Shown: piece after piece, positions 46,176-55,068 of the stretch
Layout: the number at the start of each line of letters is the position of its first letter
How positions within the stretch are numbered: the stretch's first letter is position 1
Origin: Bacteroidota bacterium
Lineage (GTDB): Bacteria; Bacteroidota; Bacteroidia; Chitinophagales; Chitinophagaceae
Reading direction: 5' to 3'
DNA length: 64,000 nt
Assembly (NCBI GenBank): GCA_016706595.1
Contig: JADJJH010000001.1
Span: forward strand, 682,001-746,000
Program-made: the position numbers and the translations under genes
Notes under the pieces: generated by a model
Seen by the model: the letters and a program-made list of their open reading frames with translations, nothing else
Told to the model about the DNA's origin: nothing
Databases searched by the model: none

Positions 46176-47258
46176 CTACCCTAATTCCTCAAGCAAAGTT
46201 TCGTACTGATATAGATTCCAATTTGGGTATTTTTCGAAAGGATAGGTTTGAAATGCTTGAATCAGATTTTCAAGATGCAAAGTTTCTTGTGGACTATACA
46301 TACCCCATTTTTTGTGTGAAAAATATTCAGCTAAATATTCCTGTTCGGTTTGTCCGGGCGTTGGAATAAATAGTGCATGTCGATTTAATTTAATTAAATC
46401 CATCATCGTAGAATAACCCGAACGGCATATAATTATTTCACTTGATTGAATCATCATTTCCAATTCATTAGCTTGTAAATGATTTATAATATTGATAGTA
46501 GGTGAGTAAGATCGAATTTTATTATCCTCAGATGGTTTGCCACGAACCACTATGGTTTTATAGGGTAATGCTTTAACCTGCTTCAAAATTTCTTCTTCTA
46601 ATAGAGTACGCTGCGGTTCTGGTCCTGAAAGAATCACTATGATATCATACTTTTTAGTTTGTTCAGGCAAGCCTTTAAAACGTGATAAATTTCCGAGATA
46701 TTTGATGGGGATATGTATCGACTTTGCAGATAATTTTCCGCTCATGCTATCGGTTTCATAATCTGCTACCCAGCATTCCTTAAAATGGTTAAGCAAACGA
46801 TGATTGAAAACATTGAGTATTTTTTGAAGTAATATCGATTGTGGCACCAATATTTGTAATTGATGGGTAATGATTACCGATTTAACCGAATGATGATAGA
46901 AACCATATCGGTTATCCGAAACAATTAAATCGTAAGCATTTCGTTGTAAAAAAAGGTTTAGCCAGCTTTGTTCGTTGCGAATAGCTTGTACAATTTGGGG
47001 AACCTGTTTTAAAATGGTAAACGGTAACATCCATTTTTGGGCACTATATCGGATATTGTAACCAGGCAAATCATGAAAAATAAGTTCAGGGAATTCGGTT
47101 TGTAATAAAGTACGAATGCTTTGATTTGCAGCTACATGAACAATATGACCGGCGTTTAAGAAACTAGAAATTAAAGGTATACAACGAGTGGCATGCCCTA
47201 AACCCCAATCAAGAGGCGCAATTAATATTTTTTTTTGATGTGTCAAAATAGATTGCAA
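46176..47258 (-). CDS. Glycosyltransferase, MurG/GT28-like fold
   Basis: 360 residues. The start is TTG 47258, since no in-frame ATG lies before the first strand (KILIAPLDWGLGHATRCIPL). That segment is the N-terminal glycine loop of GT-B enzymes. The C-terminal nucleotide-sugar site is seen in DIIVILSGPEPQRTLLEEEI, MMIQSSEIIICRSGYSTMMDL and ALFIPTPGQTEQEYLAEYF. It belongs with uncharacterised Bacteroidota glycosyltransferases related to MurG; acceptor unknown. No signal peptide; likely works at the cytoplasmic membrane face. Confidence 0.82.
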   Translation of the reverse strand: MQSILTHQKKILIAPLDWGLGHATRCIPLISSFLNAGHIVHVAANQSIRTLLQTEFPELIFHDLPGYNIRYSAQKWMLPFTILKQVPQIVQAIRNEQSWLNLFLQRNAYDLIVSDNRYGFYHHSVKSVIITHQLQILVPQSILLQKILNVFNHRLLNHFKECWVADYETDSMSGKLSAKSIHIPIKYLGNLSRFKGLPEQTKKYDIIVILSGPEPQRTLLEEEILKQVKALPYKTIVVRGKPSEDNKIRSYSPTINIINHLQANELEMMIQSSEIIICRSGYSTMMDLIKLNRHALFIPTPGQTEQEYLAEYFSHKKWGMYSPQETLHLENLIQAFQTYPFEKYPNWNLYQYETLLEELG

Positions 47259-47381
47259 AGTACATAGCTTTCATTCAATTGTTAGCTATCAGTTATTAGT
47301 TAAAAATAAAAAACAGCATATTTTTCGTGAAAGCTTGAAAGTATAGCATAATTTCGTTGATATATAATTTCTGATAAACAA

Positions 47382-47513
47382 ATGGCAAAAAGATTAATCC
47401 TTACCTTACTCGCATGCTTTTCGATAGCCATTGTAATGAATAGCTGCAAGGCAAGTAAAGGTTGTGGGTGCAAGACTAATTTAAATCATTATAATCCTAA
47501 AAAAGGTAGATAA
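47382..47513 (+). CDS. 43-residue small lipoprotein
   Basis: A short ATG-to-TAA frame, 43 residues. It has a basic start (MAKRL), a hydrophobic stretch (ILTLLACFSIAIVM) and a lipobox-like NSC (Cys22), followed by a Cys/Lys-rich tail (KASKGCGCK). The next gene starts two bases after the stop, supporting real translation. Such tiny Cys-rich lipoproteins occur in Bacteroidota without known role. Confidence 0.68.
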   Translation: MAKRLILTLLACFSIAIVMNSCKASKGCGCKTNLNHYNPKKGR

Positions 47514-47515
47514 TT

Positions 47516-47755
47516 ATGGCAGTGCAACGATTTGAAGGTATACTGGTTAGTTATGGAAGTTTAATATCTAATCAACATGATATCCAAAAAATTAAAGGCT
47601 ATTTTAGCGAATTGCATTTTCGTTTTGCCGAAGCGAATTGTGCTGAGATTTTGGATATGAGAAAAAATACAGTCGATAGAAACCCAAGTAAAATCAGGGC
47701 ACTTATTAAGTCGGGCAATACTACCCCATTTTTATTTATTTGCGGATTGAACTAA
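47516..47755 (+). CDS. Small conserved-looking protein, unknown function
   Basis: 79 residues, no signal or membrane segment. Contains YFSELHFRFAEANCAEILDM and a basic C-terminal part (DRNPSKIRALIKSGN). I do not recognise the family. It begins two bases after the small lipoprotein stop and ends 18 bases before recR, so all three may be co-transcribed. Confidence 0.65.
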   Translation: MAVQRFEGILVSYGSLISNQHDIQKIKGYFSELHFRFAEANCAEILDMRKNTVDRNPSKIRALIKSGNTTPFLFICGLN

Positions 47756-47773
47756 ACTGCCTCATTTTAAGAT

Positions 47774-48397
47774 ATGATTTTTTCTTCCTCATTAATAGAA
47801 GATGCCGTAAATGAATTTTCTAGATTACCCGGTATAGGAAAAAAAACAGCCATGCGCTTAGTATTGCATTTACTTAAACAAGATGCGCAAAAAGTAGAAC
47901 AATTTAGTTTGGTCATTGCTAAAATGAAGAAAGAAATTAAATATTGTGCTCATTGTCATAATGTATCAGATCATGAAATTTGTAAAATTTGTGCTGACGT
48001 TACAAGAAAGAAATCACAAATTTGTTTAGTAGAAACTATACGTGATGTTATGGCGATAGAAGCCACTCAACAATATAGTGGATTATATCATGTATTAGGA
48101 GGATTAATTTCACCATTGGATGGCATTGGACCTGATGCATTGAATATACAAACCTTAATTCAACGAATAGAAATTTGCGAAACCGAAGAATTAATTTTAG
48201 CAATTAGTCCGACGATTGAAGGTGATACAACCGCTTATTATATCACTAAAAAATTAAGTCATTTGCCTGTAAAAATTACCACATTATCACGAGGTGTAGC
48301 CTTTGGTGGAGAATTAGAATATGCAGATGAACTAACACTCGCGCGTTCAATCATGGGAAGATTGCCCATTGCAGATATTGTTCATGGAGGTGGATAA
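47774..48397 (+). CDS. recR: Recombination protein RecR
   Basis: 207 residues. Helix-hairpin-helix RLPGIGKKTAMRL (17-29), zinc-finger cysteines Cys58, 61, 70 and 73 (CAHC...CKIC), a Toprim domain (QICLVETIRDVMAIE, YHVLGG) and the C-terminal Walker-like region (LARSIMGRLPIADIVHGG). RecR works with RecO and RecF to load RecA at gaps. Confidence 0.96.
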   Translation: MIFSSSLIEDAVNEFSRLPGIGKKTAMRLVLHLLKQDAQKVEQFSLVIAKMKKEIKYCAHCHNVSDHEICKICADVTRKKSQICLVETIRDVMAIEATQQYSGLYHVLGGLISPLDGIGPDALNIQTLIQRIEICETEELILAISPTIEGDTTAYYITKKLSHLPVKITTLSRGVAFGGELEYADELTLARSIMGRLPIADIVHGGG

Positions 48398-48763
48398 AAA
48401 TGAATCGCCCATTATTAGTATATATGATTTAGATATCACGAAATTATTGTAAATAGTTTCTCTCTAATCTAGTTAAGTCAAATGAACAGACTGCAATTTA
48501 CGTGTGATGTGCGCAACTAAATTCATCTGCATAAATGCTAATAATATTTTCCTTCTTATGTATATTAGCCATTGCTAAACAATAAACCTATTCGGTCTTC
48601 ACTTGCTATGGCAATCATAAGAGCACAATGTAAATGAGGGTCATTTGCTGAACACCTCACTTACCTACAGAATAGGTTTACTTAAAACCATTGTAAACAT
48701 TACCTATATCAAATAAATCCATACGTTAACTGAAGTTCAATTCCTAGCTACACCTCCACCTCT
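48398..48763. other. Intergenic region with an 11-bp spaced inverted repeat
   Basis: 366 bases without a gene. TAAACCTATTC (48583-48593) and GAATAGGTTTA (48670-48680) are perfectly complementary, 76 bases apart. They may be ends of a small element or form a long stem-loop upstream of the kinase gene. No promoter of the usual consensus was found directly before 48764. Confidence 0.45.
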
Positions 48764-51700
48764 ATGAAAAAAAATCTATACCTCATTACATTTTTGATAC
48801 TTCTATTTGGGCAACATCTGCAGGCACAAAATGTAAGTTTCAATCGGGTATTAAAAAATAGTTTAGCATCTAGTTCAGATATCGTACAAGACCATCTTGG
48901 TATTATTTGGATTCCTACCTTCGATAGAGGCTTACTTCGTTATGACGGCTTAAATACAACAACTTTTGCTCACGATCCGTCTAACCCAAATTCATTAGTA
49001 AATTCTCCGATTTTAACTATACAAGTAGACTATGAAAATAACATCTGGCTTGGCACTTTAGGGAAAGGACTCGATAAGTTTGATCCAGCAACAAATAACT
49101 TTACCCATTACCGACATAAAGCAAGTGACCCTTCAAGTTTAAGTAATGATACTGTCATATGTATTCTTGAAGATCATCTGAAAAATCTTTGGATAGGAAC
49201 AGCCAATGGTTTAGATCTAATGGATAAAAAAACCGGCAAATTCACTCATTTTAGAAATAATCCGCAAGATGCGAATAGCTTACGATATAACGCCGTCTTT
49301 TTATTGTATGAAGATCGTAAAGGTATTTTATGGGTCAAGTCAGATGAAAGTGTTTTAGGTCCTGAGAACGGCAATGGTAAAGTTTCAAAAATTGCTTTGC
49401 ATCGATTTGATAGAAAAACGAAAAAGTTTACAAGCTTTCAAAAAGATACGAGTACGTTAAATCCGTATTTTCCAATGACTGATATTTCTGTTTTATACGA
49501 AGATAGAAAAGGGAAATTTTGGATAGGGACCTCGGGGCAAGGTTTGTATACCATGGATAGAAATACAGGAAAATGCACTCGCTTTTATCCCGATGTATAT
49601 CATTCAGCAGTTTTAAGTGAAACCCCTATTCCAAGTTCCTCTGAGATCAATTATAGTTTTTTAAAAGAAGATGCACAAGGCGCATTCTGGATAGGCACTT
49701 TTGGATATGGCATTTTGCGTTATGACCCTATTTCAAATAAATCAACTCATTATGGCAAGATATTCGTAAAAGACAAACTCGTTTCTGCAAAAGATACCTT
49801 GGATGGATTTACTGATGGTGTTGGTATGAAAGCCTTGAATACAAAAGATGGATTGTTTTGGGTGATATCTAGCGTAGGAAATTTGTACAATGTAAATTAT
49901 CACTCAACAAAAATTCCATTTTTTAACATAGCACCTCGAGGTGCGAATGCTTTTTATGTTGAGCCAACTCATAAAATTTTATGGATTGCTACAGATAAAG
50001 GCTTGTTTAGAAAAGATGTGAATCAAAAAACTGAAAAAAAATGGGTTCATAATGTGTTAGATAAAAATAGTTTGATTAATGATAATATAAGCACCCTGCG
50101 TGCAGACGAGAATGGCAACCTTTGGTTAGGCACTTCTAATGGACTTGATAAATTCGAACCACTTTCTCAAAAATTTACTCATTATCAACACGACTCTTTA
50201 CATCCAACAAGTATTAATTCTAAGAGAATAGCATACCTGCATTTCGATCATAATAAAAATTTGTGGATGGCTACTGATTCCGGCATATCTAAAATGGACA
50301 AGCTAACAGGAAAGTTTACACATTATAGACCTGAAGACAAAAACAGTCAAATTTTCCCAGGCAATTTTCTTTGTATTGCAGAAGATCATGAATTTAATAT
50401 TTGGGTTTCATCAGGCAATGGCGCGTATAAATTGGATCCTAAAAGCGGGAAGTTTCGTTGGTACCTAAGCGGCAGTTTTTTAAAAACCCTTTGTGTAGAT
50501 AAAAAAGGAATTATTTGGGCAGGAGGTACCGATGCACTTTATTATTATGATCATAAAAAAGACAATTTTAAATTGTTTGCCAACCAACAATCACCAATTG
50601 GCATCAGTGCAATTATTAATATTATTGAAGATAATTTACAAAATCTCTGGGTCTCAACTTCTACATCCATTATTAAAATAAATGCAGATAGAAAGAAAAT
50701 AAAAAAATATACAGAATCTAATGGGGTAAACTACACCAACTTTTTTTATAACGATAATTATAAGGATGCAGACGGAAGACTCTATTTAGGAATAGGTGGC
50801 GGATACTATTCCTTTTTGCCAGAACAAATTAACGATAGTAGCATTGCGCCTCAACTAAATATTATTGGCTTTACAATAGGTAATACAAAAATCAAGACTG
50901 AAGCCGGAGGAATTCTCTCCTCTCCGATTTGGCTAACTAAGGAAATCCATTTACATCACAATCAAAACGCTTTCTCCTTCGATTTTTTTGCAACGGATTA
51001 TATGAGTCCTGGCGACGAAAAATACTTATTCATGCTCGAAAATTATGATGACACTTGGCATGATATCGGTAGCGATCGTCGCGCAGTATTCTTCAATATA
51101 CCACCAGGCGAATATCGTTTTAAGGTAAAAGTGGTAAATGGTGATGGCGCCATAGCTGAAAAAAGTATATCGGTAGTGATTAGTCCGCCTTGGTGGCAGA
51201 CTTGGTGGGCTTACTTGGTTTATGGCATTTTAATATTACTTATCGGATACGTATTATATAAGTATCAAAAGAATTATATCCTTAAACGCGAACGCGAAAA
51301 TTCGCAACGTAAAGAACTTGAACAAGCGAAAGAAATTGAGAAAGCCTATAACGATTTAAAAATTACACAAGCTCAACTTATTCAATCTGAAAAAATGGCG
51401 AGTTTAGGTGAGCTCACCGCAGGTATTGCCCATGAAATTCAAAATCCATTAAACTTTGTCAATAACTTTTCGGAAATAAATATCGAGCTCATTGGTGAAA
51501 TGCGAAAAGAAATTTTAGTTGGAAATTTTGAAGAAGTCGAAGCCATTGCAAAGGATTTGGAAGAAAATGAAGGGAAAATTAATCATCATGGTAAACGAGC
51601 CGATGCTATTGTAAAAGGTATGTTGCAACATAGCCGTAGTAATAGTGGAGATAAAAAAGATACGGATATAAATGCATTAACTGATGAGTATTTGCGACTT

Positions 51701-52141
51701 GCTTATCACGGGTTAAGAGCAAAGGATAAATCATTTAATGCAAGCATAAAAACAGATTTTGATAAGCGCATTGGTTCGGTATCATTAGTACCTCAAGACA
51801 TAGGCCGAGTTATTTTAAATTTAGTTACCAATGCATTTTATGTTTTGGATGAAAAGAAGAAACAAAATATACCGGGTTACGAACCTACTATCTCGGTAAG
51901 TACAAAAAGCGAAACCGGTAAACTTTTCATTTGTGTAAAAGATAATGGCAATGGTATTCCGCAAAAAGTATTGGATAAAATATTTCAACCTTTTTTTACC
52001 ACCAAACCTGCAGGAAAAGGTACCGGTTTAGGTTTATCGTTAAGCTACGATATTGTCAAAGCACATGGTGGTGAACTGAAAGTTACAACTGTAGAAGGTG
52101 AAGGAACTGAATTTACGATATGCTTACCGATGAATACTTAA
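48764..52141 (+). CDS. Propeller-type hybrid-like sensor histidine kinase (no receiver domain)
   Basis: 1125 residues. Signal peptide to about 22 (ILLFGQHLQAQ), two-component-propeller repeats over about 25-680 (IWLGTLGKGLDKFDPATNNF, LWIGTANGLDLMDKKTGKF), Y_Y_Y domain about 730-800, membrane helix about 813-833, coiled coil, HisKA with AGIAHEIQNPLNFVNN (His890) and HATPase_c with N-box LVTNAFYVL, G1 DNGNGIP and G2 GKGTGLGLSL. No receiver or HTH follows, so the partner regulator is elsewhere. Its stop codon TAA lies in the terminal repeat of the adjoining MITE-like element. Confidence 0.92.
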   Translation: MKKNLYLITFLILLFGQHLQAQNVSFNRVLKNSLASSSDIVQDHLGIIWIPTFDRGLLRYDGLNTTTFAHDPSNPNSLVNSPILTIQVDYENNIWLGTLGKGLDKFDPATNNFTHYRHKASDPSSLSNDTVICILEDHLKNLWIGTANGLDLMDKKTGKFTHFRNNPQDANSLRYNAVFLLYEDRKGILWVKSDESVLGPENGNGKVSKIALHRFDRKTKKFTSFQKDTSTLNPYFPMTDISVLYEDRKGKFWIGTSGQGLYTMDRNTGKCTRFYPDVYHSAVLSETPIPSSSEINYSFLKEDAQGAFWIGTFGYGILRYDPISNKSTHYGKIFVKDKLVSAKDTLDGFTDGVGMKALNTKDGLFWVISSVGNLYNVNYHSTKIPFFNIAPRGANAFYVEPTHKILWIATDKGLFRKDVNQKTEKKWVHNVLDKNSLINDNISTLRADENGNLWLGTSNGLDKFEPLSQKFTHYQHDSLHPTSINSKRIAYLHFDHNKNLWMATDSGISKMDKLTGKFTHYRPEDKNSQIFPGNFLCIAEDHEFNIWVSSGNGAYKLDPKSGKFRWYLSGSFLKTLCVDKKGIIWAGGTDALYYYDHKKDNFKLFANQQSPIGISAIINIIEDNLQNLWVSTSTSIIKINADRKKIKKYTESNGVNYTNFFYNDNYKDADGRLYLGIGGGYYSFLPEQINDSSIAPQLNIIGFTIGNTKIKTEAGGILSSPIWLTKEIHLHHNQNAFSFDFFATDYMSPGDEKYLFMLENYDDTWHDIGSDRRAVFFNIPPGEYRFKVKVVNGDGAIAEKSISVVISPPWWQTWWAYLVYGILILLIGYVLYKYQKNYILKRERENSQRKELEQAKEIEKAYNDLKITQAQLIQSEKMASLGELTAGIAHEIQNPLNFVNNFSEINIELIGEMRKEILVGNFEEVEAIAKDLEENEGKINHHGKRADAIVKGMLQHSRSNSGDKKDTDINALTDEYLRLAYHGLRAKDKSFNASIKTDFDKRIGSVSLVPQDIGRVILNLVTNAFYVLDEKKKQNIPGYEPTISVSTKSETGKLFICVKDNGNGIPQKVLDKIFQPFFTTKPAGKGTGLGLSLSYDIVKAHGGELKVTTVEGEGTEFTICLPMNT

Positions 52142-52452
52142 TCCTACATTACGCAATAGGATTTGCCTTTGCATATTCTAGTGTGTTATGTGGTGGGTTT
52201 ATCCGCCCTGTCCCGTGATTCAGGGATTTAGAAATTGTCATCAAACTTGCTTCAAGATTGACTTACAATTATACCAATGTGACATAAAAGGCCTACCAAT
52301 GCCTTGTATTTAATATCCCGTACGTACGGGAGTATATGCCGAGTGCTAAAATATGTTAAGAGCAAAACGAGGCACGAAGTTTTAGTCTGTTACCTATTTC
52401 ACTTCGGTATTTTTTATATCGATGAAGCATTTCTAATGCGGAATGTGGGTTA
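52139..52452. mobile_element. MITE-like element, copy A
   Basis: About 312 bp. The first 125 bases (from TCCTACATTACGCAATAGG) and the last 45 (ending ATGCGGAATGTGGGTTAA) closely match those of copy B at 59809-60083; the middle differs. The ends form an imperfect terminal inverted repeat of roughly 23-29 bases (TAACCCACATT type). No transposase is encoded, so mobilisation would need one in trans. Both ends contain TTAA and provide the stop codons of the two flanking convergent genes. The middle holds a perfect 16-bp palindrome, TCCCGTACGTACGGGA. Confidence 0.7.
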
Positions 52453-52857
52453 ATGCTTTTCGGTAACTGCTACAATAAGCGATTTATTAGTTTCGCCTGA
52501 AATTTTATAGGGTATACCACCATTTACTTCATTGCCAATGCTAGGATCCCAGCCAACTGCATAAATGTAATACTCACCATCTTTCAATTCTGAAATCGTT
52601 ACAGTACCATTGTTTGTTTTAACTGAATAATTGTATTCGCTCAAATTTGAAACTGCATCAAGTGTATTAAACTTAACATAGAAGGTCACTGAATCAATAA
52701 TTACACTATGATGTTTTGCAGTTAACTGTAATGTGGTTGAACCACCAAATCCGGCACTAGGCTTTTTTTTACAGGATGAGAATAAACTTATTATTAAAAA
52801 GCAAAGAAAAATAACGAATGTATTTGTGTAGGTAAGCACTTTATTGTGGCTCATCAT
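52450..52857 (-). CDS. Small lipoprotein, unknown function
   Basis: 135 residues (an in-frame ATG at 52854 is also possible). Membrane helix plus lipobox SLFSSC (Cys29). The mature part is a small beta domain (TVTISELKDGEYYIYAVGWD) resembling fibronectin-like or carboxypeptidase-regulatory-like folds. No enzyme motif. The stop codon lies in the end of MITE-like copy A. Confidence 0.72.
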   Translation of the reverse strand: MMSHNKVLTYTNTFVIFLCFLIISLFSSCKKKPSAGFGGSTTLQLTAKHHSVIIDSVTFYVKFNTLDAVSNLSEYNYSVKTNNGTVTISELKDGEYYIYAVGWDPSIGNEVNGGIPYKISGETNKSLIVAVTEKH

Positions 52858-52941
52858 ATAATTTTTAGATTTGTAAAAAAATCATCCTCTTTGTAAATAT
52901 AGGGAATATTAAAAAGTCAAACGCCAATTTGTTTATTCTTA

Positions 52942-53269
52942 TCAAAGGGCAAGGTTGGCACTTAAATTTTTTGGCGCTACATGACAATAGGCTAACACGA
53001 CAAGCTCATGCAAAATCATTTTGTTTACTAACGGTGGTAATACTTTTGTCCAACCTTGTTTACCCCAAACCCCTTCAACAGGATATACCATTGCATCAGA
53101 CATTTGATGAAATACAGTTTGATGCACTAACGACAACTTGAGAACAACTATTTGCTTTTCTGTATCCAGCGTGGCAAATATTTTTTCGAATACGAAAGGA
53201 GTCCTTTCCAAAATGAGGTTCTTCGTAAGCTTCTTCAAATGATAAAACCAATTTCCTAAATTGATGTAT
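52942..53269 (-). pseudogene. MmcQ/YjbR-family gene broken by a frameshift
   Basis: Two frames each encode a part of one YjbR-like protein. The upstream frame reads FRKLVLSFEEAYEEPHFGKD and then SFRIRK. The downstream frame reads KIFATLDTEKQIVVLKLS, later GVWGKQGWTKVLPP and VVLAYCHVAPK. They join at a run of six A (minus strand; T6 at 53181-53186), where one A too many, or two too few, disrupts the frame. No ATG exists at the 5' end; ATA at 53269 is the closest position. YjbR proteins have a CyaY-like DNA-binding fold. A sequencing error in the homopolymer is possible. Confidence 0.75.
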
Positions 53270-53279
53270 AGTTTGCTTT

Positions 53280-53906
53280 TTATCGCTTTACATACAACAT
53301 ATACTTCTCTTGAAAAATATCCTCCTGAAAAAAATCATGCACATTCCACATCATAGGTTTGCATAATGAGGCCGAAATCTCTTCGTGCAAATCGCCACCT
53401 TTCAAACAAATTAATCCATTATCAAATTCGCCATTATTACCTCGACGTATCAATGGTTTCGACCATCTCCATAAATCACCCAATGGGGCAACGGCACGAC
53501 TAACCGCAAAATCAAAGCTATTTTTTTCTTTAATCTCTTCTACTCTACCCCAATGCGTACTTACATTTTTTAATCCAAGCGCCTTTGCCACTTCTTGAAC
53601 CACATTGAGTTTTTTTCGAATACTATCGGCTAAAACAAATTGAGTTTCTGGAAAAAAAATAGCTAATGGAATTCCGGGAAATCCACCACCTGTGCCTATA
53701 TCCAAAATTTTTTGTTCAGGGGTAAACTCAAACGTTGTCGCAATAGCTAATGAATGTAGGATATGTTTTGTATACAAGCTATCAATATCTTGTCGTGAAA
53801 TGACATTGATTTGTGCATTCCAAAATTTATACAATTCATCCAGTTTTGCAAATTGTGCAGTTTGCAATGCCGAAAAATCAGCGAAGTACTTTTCAATTAT
53901 TTCCAA
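53280..53906 (-). CDS. rsmG: 16S rRNA (guanine-N7) methyltransferase RsmG
   Basis: 208 residues. SAM-binding motif LDIGTGGGFPGIPLA (68-82), ISRQD near 37, KHILHSLAI (48-56) and the conserved DFAVSRAVAPLGDLWRW segment. RsmG methylates N7 of G527 in 16S rRNA; its loss gives low-level streptomycin resistance in other bacteria. Its start overlaps the end of the GT2 gene by ten bases, so translation is probably coupled. Confidence 0.95.
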   Translation of the reverse strand: MEIIEKYFADFSALQTAQFAKLDELYKFWNAQINVISRQDIDSLYTKHILHSLAIATTFEFTPEQKILDIGTGGGFPGIPLAIFFPETQFVLADSIRKKLNVVQEVAKALGLKNVSTHWGRVEEIKEKNSFDFAVSRAVAPLGDLWRWSKPLIRRGNNGEFDNGLICLKGGDLHEEISASLCKPMMWNVHDFFQEDIFQEKYMLYVKR

Positions 53907-55033
53907 TGTAGTTGTTGTTTAAAGAAAACGGAAGGTATGCTTCTTAGGTTATAAAATAAAAGCCATATATCGAATACCCAGATATAATGAATCAAGTCTT
54001 TTTCTTTGAGTACCGAAAAACATCGTTGAAAAACAAACCACATAATTACCCAACGTAAGACAAAAGCGATGGCGGTATACATAATAAACTGCGGAAAAAT
54101 AATAGCGGCAACTAAACTCATCCAAGTAGCAAAATGACTAAAAGTATACAACCCTAATAAAAATTTATGCTTTCCTTTATAGTACATCCCTGTGCTCAGG
54201 TGTCGTTTCTTTTGATAATGCCAATCGTGATTGGTCTTTTTAGCTTCAGAATAAGTAAAAGTATGCGGGTCGATACAGATGGCTGTATTGTTACTGTTAG
54301 CTACTTGATTGATAAATAAATCATCATCACCCGAAATAAGATGATGATGTGATGAGAAGCCCTTATTATTATTAAAGAGTTCTTTTTCGTAAGCCAAATT
54401 TCTACCCACACCCATATACGGTGTTTTAGCCAGCGCATACGAAAGGTATTGCATAGCAGTATGTGCGGTTTCGAAACGAATTTTTTTATTAAGCCAGCCT
54501 TGCTTTTTAGTGTACGGACTATAACCTAACACAATTTTTTTAGTGTTTGAAAATTGGGAAACCATCATCCCTAACCATTTATCGCTCGCCGGTGTACAAT
54601 CGGCATCGGTAAGTAAAAGGTGTTCGCAATGGGCCGATTTAATTCCCATCGATAAAGGAAATTTTTTACCCGATATCAGTTTGGCTTCTTGCGTAAGATG
54701 AACAACATGCATATGAGGATAAACCTTTTGCATTTCATTCAACATGTAAAAAGTTTCATCTTCTGAATTATCATTTACAACAACTACTTCGTAAAAAGGT
54801 TTTCCATTTTTTAAATAATCTTGTTTCAGTAATAAGGGCAAATTTTTCTTTAGATTTGCCTCTTCGTTAAAAGCGCAAACGATAATGCTCACAGGTTTAG
54901 TGGGCGAAACATCGGTTTCGGGCTTTTTTTTATGAAAGGCTAAGCGAGAAAAATAGAATAGGAAATAAAATAACTGGATGAGGACAAAAAAAATAAATAT
55001 TGCGCTCACAATCAGATCCGGTGATTCAAACAT
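53897..55033 (-). CDS. Membrane-bound family 2 glycosyltransferase
   Basis: 378 residues from ATG 55033 (MFESPDLIVSAIFIFFVLIQ). A start at 55093 would overlap tgt and is rejected. N-terminal membrane helix about 7-29, GT-A domain with VSIIVCAFNEEANL, VVVNDNSEDET, TDADCTPA and GDDDLF, acceptor motif QKKRHLSTG, then two or three membrane helices near the C-terminus. Likely transfers sugar to a lipid or polysaccharide in the envelope. Upstream of rsmG in one operon; the promoter overlaps the tgt start. Confidence 0.87.
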   Translation of the reverse strand: MFESPDLIVSAIFIFFVLIQLFYFLFYFSRLAFHKKKPETDVSPTKPVSIIVCAFNEEANLKKNLPLLLKQDYLKNGKPFYEVVVVNDNSEDETFYMLNEMQKVYPHMHVVHLTQEAKLISGKKFPLSMGIKSAHCEHLLLTDADCTPASDKWLGMMVSQFSNTKKIVLGYSPYTKKQGWLNKKIRFETAHTAMQYLSYALAKTPYMGVGRNLAYEKELFNNNKGFSSHHHLISGDDDLFINQVANSNNTAICIDPHTFTYSEAKKTNHDWHYQKKRHLSTGMYYKGKHKFLLGLYTFSHFATWMSLVAAIIFPQFIMYTAIAFVLRWVIMWFVFQRCFSVLKEKDLIHYIWVFDIWLLFYNLRSIPSVFFKQQLHWK

Positions 55034-55038
55034 GGTTT

Positions 55039-55068
55039 CAAAAATAAGATGTAAAGATGGAATTCCAA
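55039..55068 (-). promoter_or_regulatory. Promoter of the GT2-rsmG operon, overlapping the tgt start
   Basis: On the minus strand: TTG (55068-55066), 19-base spacer, TATTTTTG (55046-55039). The GT2 ATG begins six bases after the last G. The -33 part lies within the first codons of tgt. Confidence 0.72.

Noticed and set aside
52929..53141. Plus-strand frame of 70 residues
   Set aside because: It is antisense to the YjbR-like pseudogene, whose minus-strand protein has clear family motifs; the plus frame shows none.
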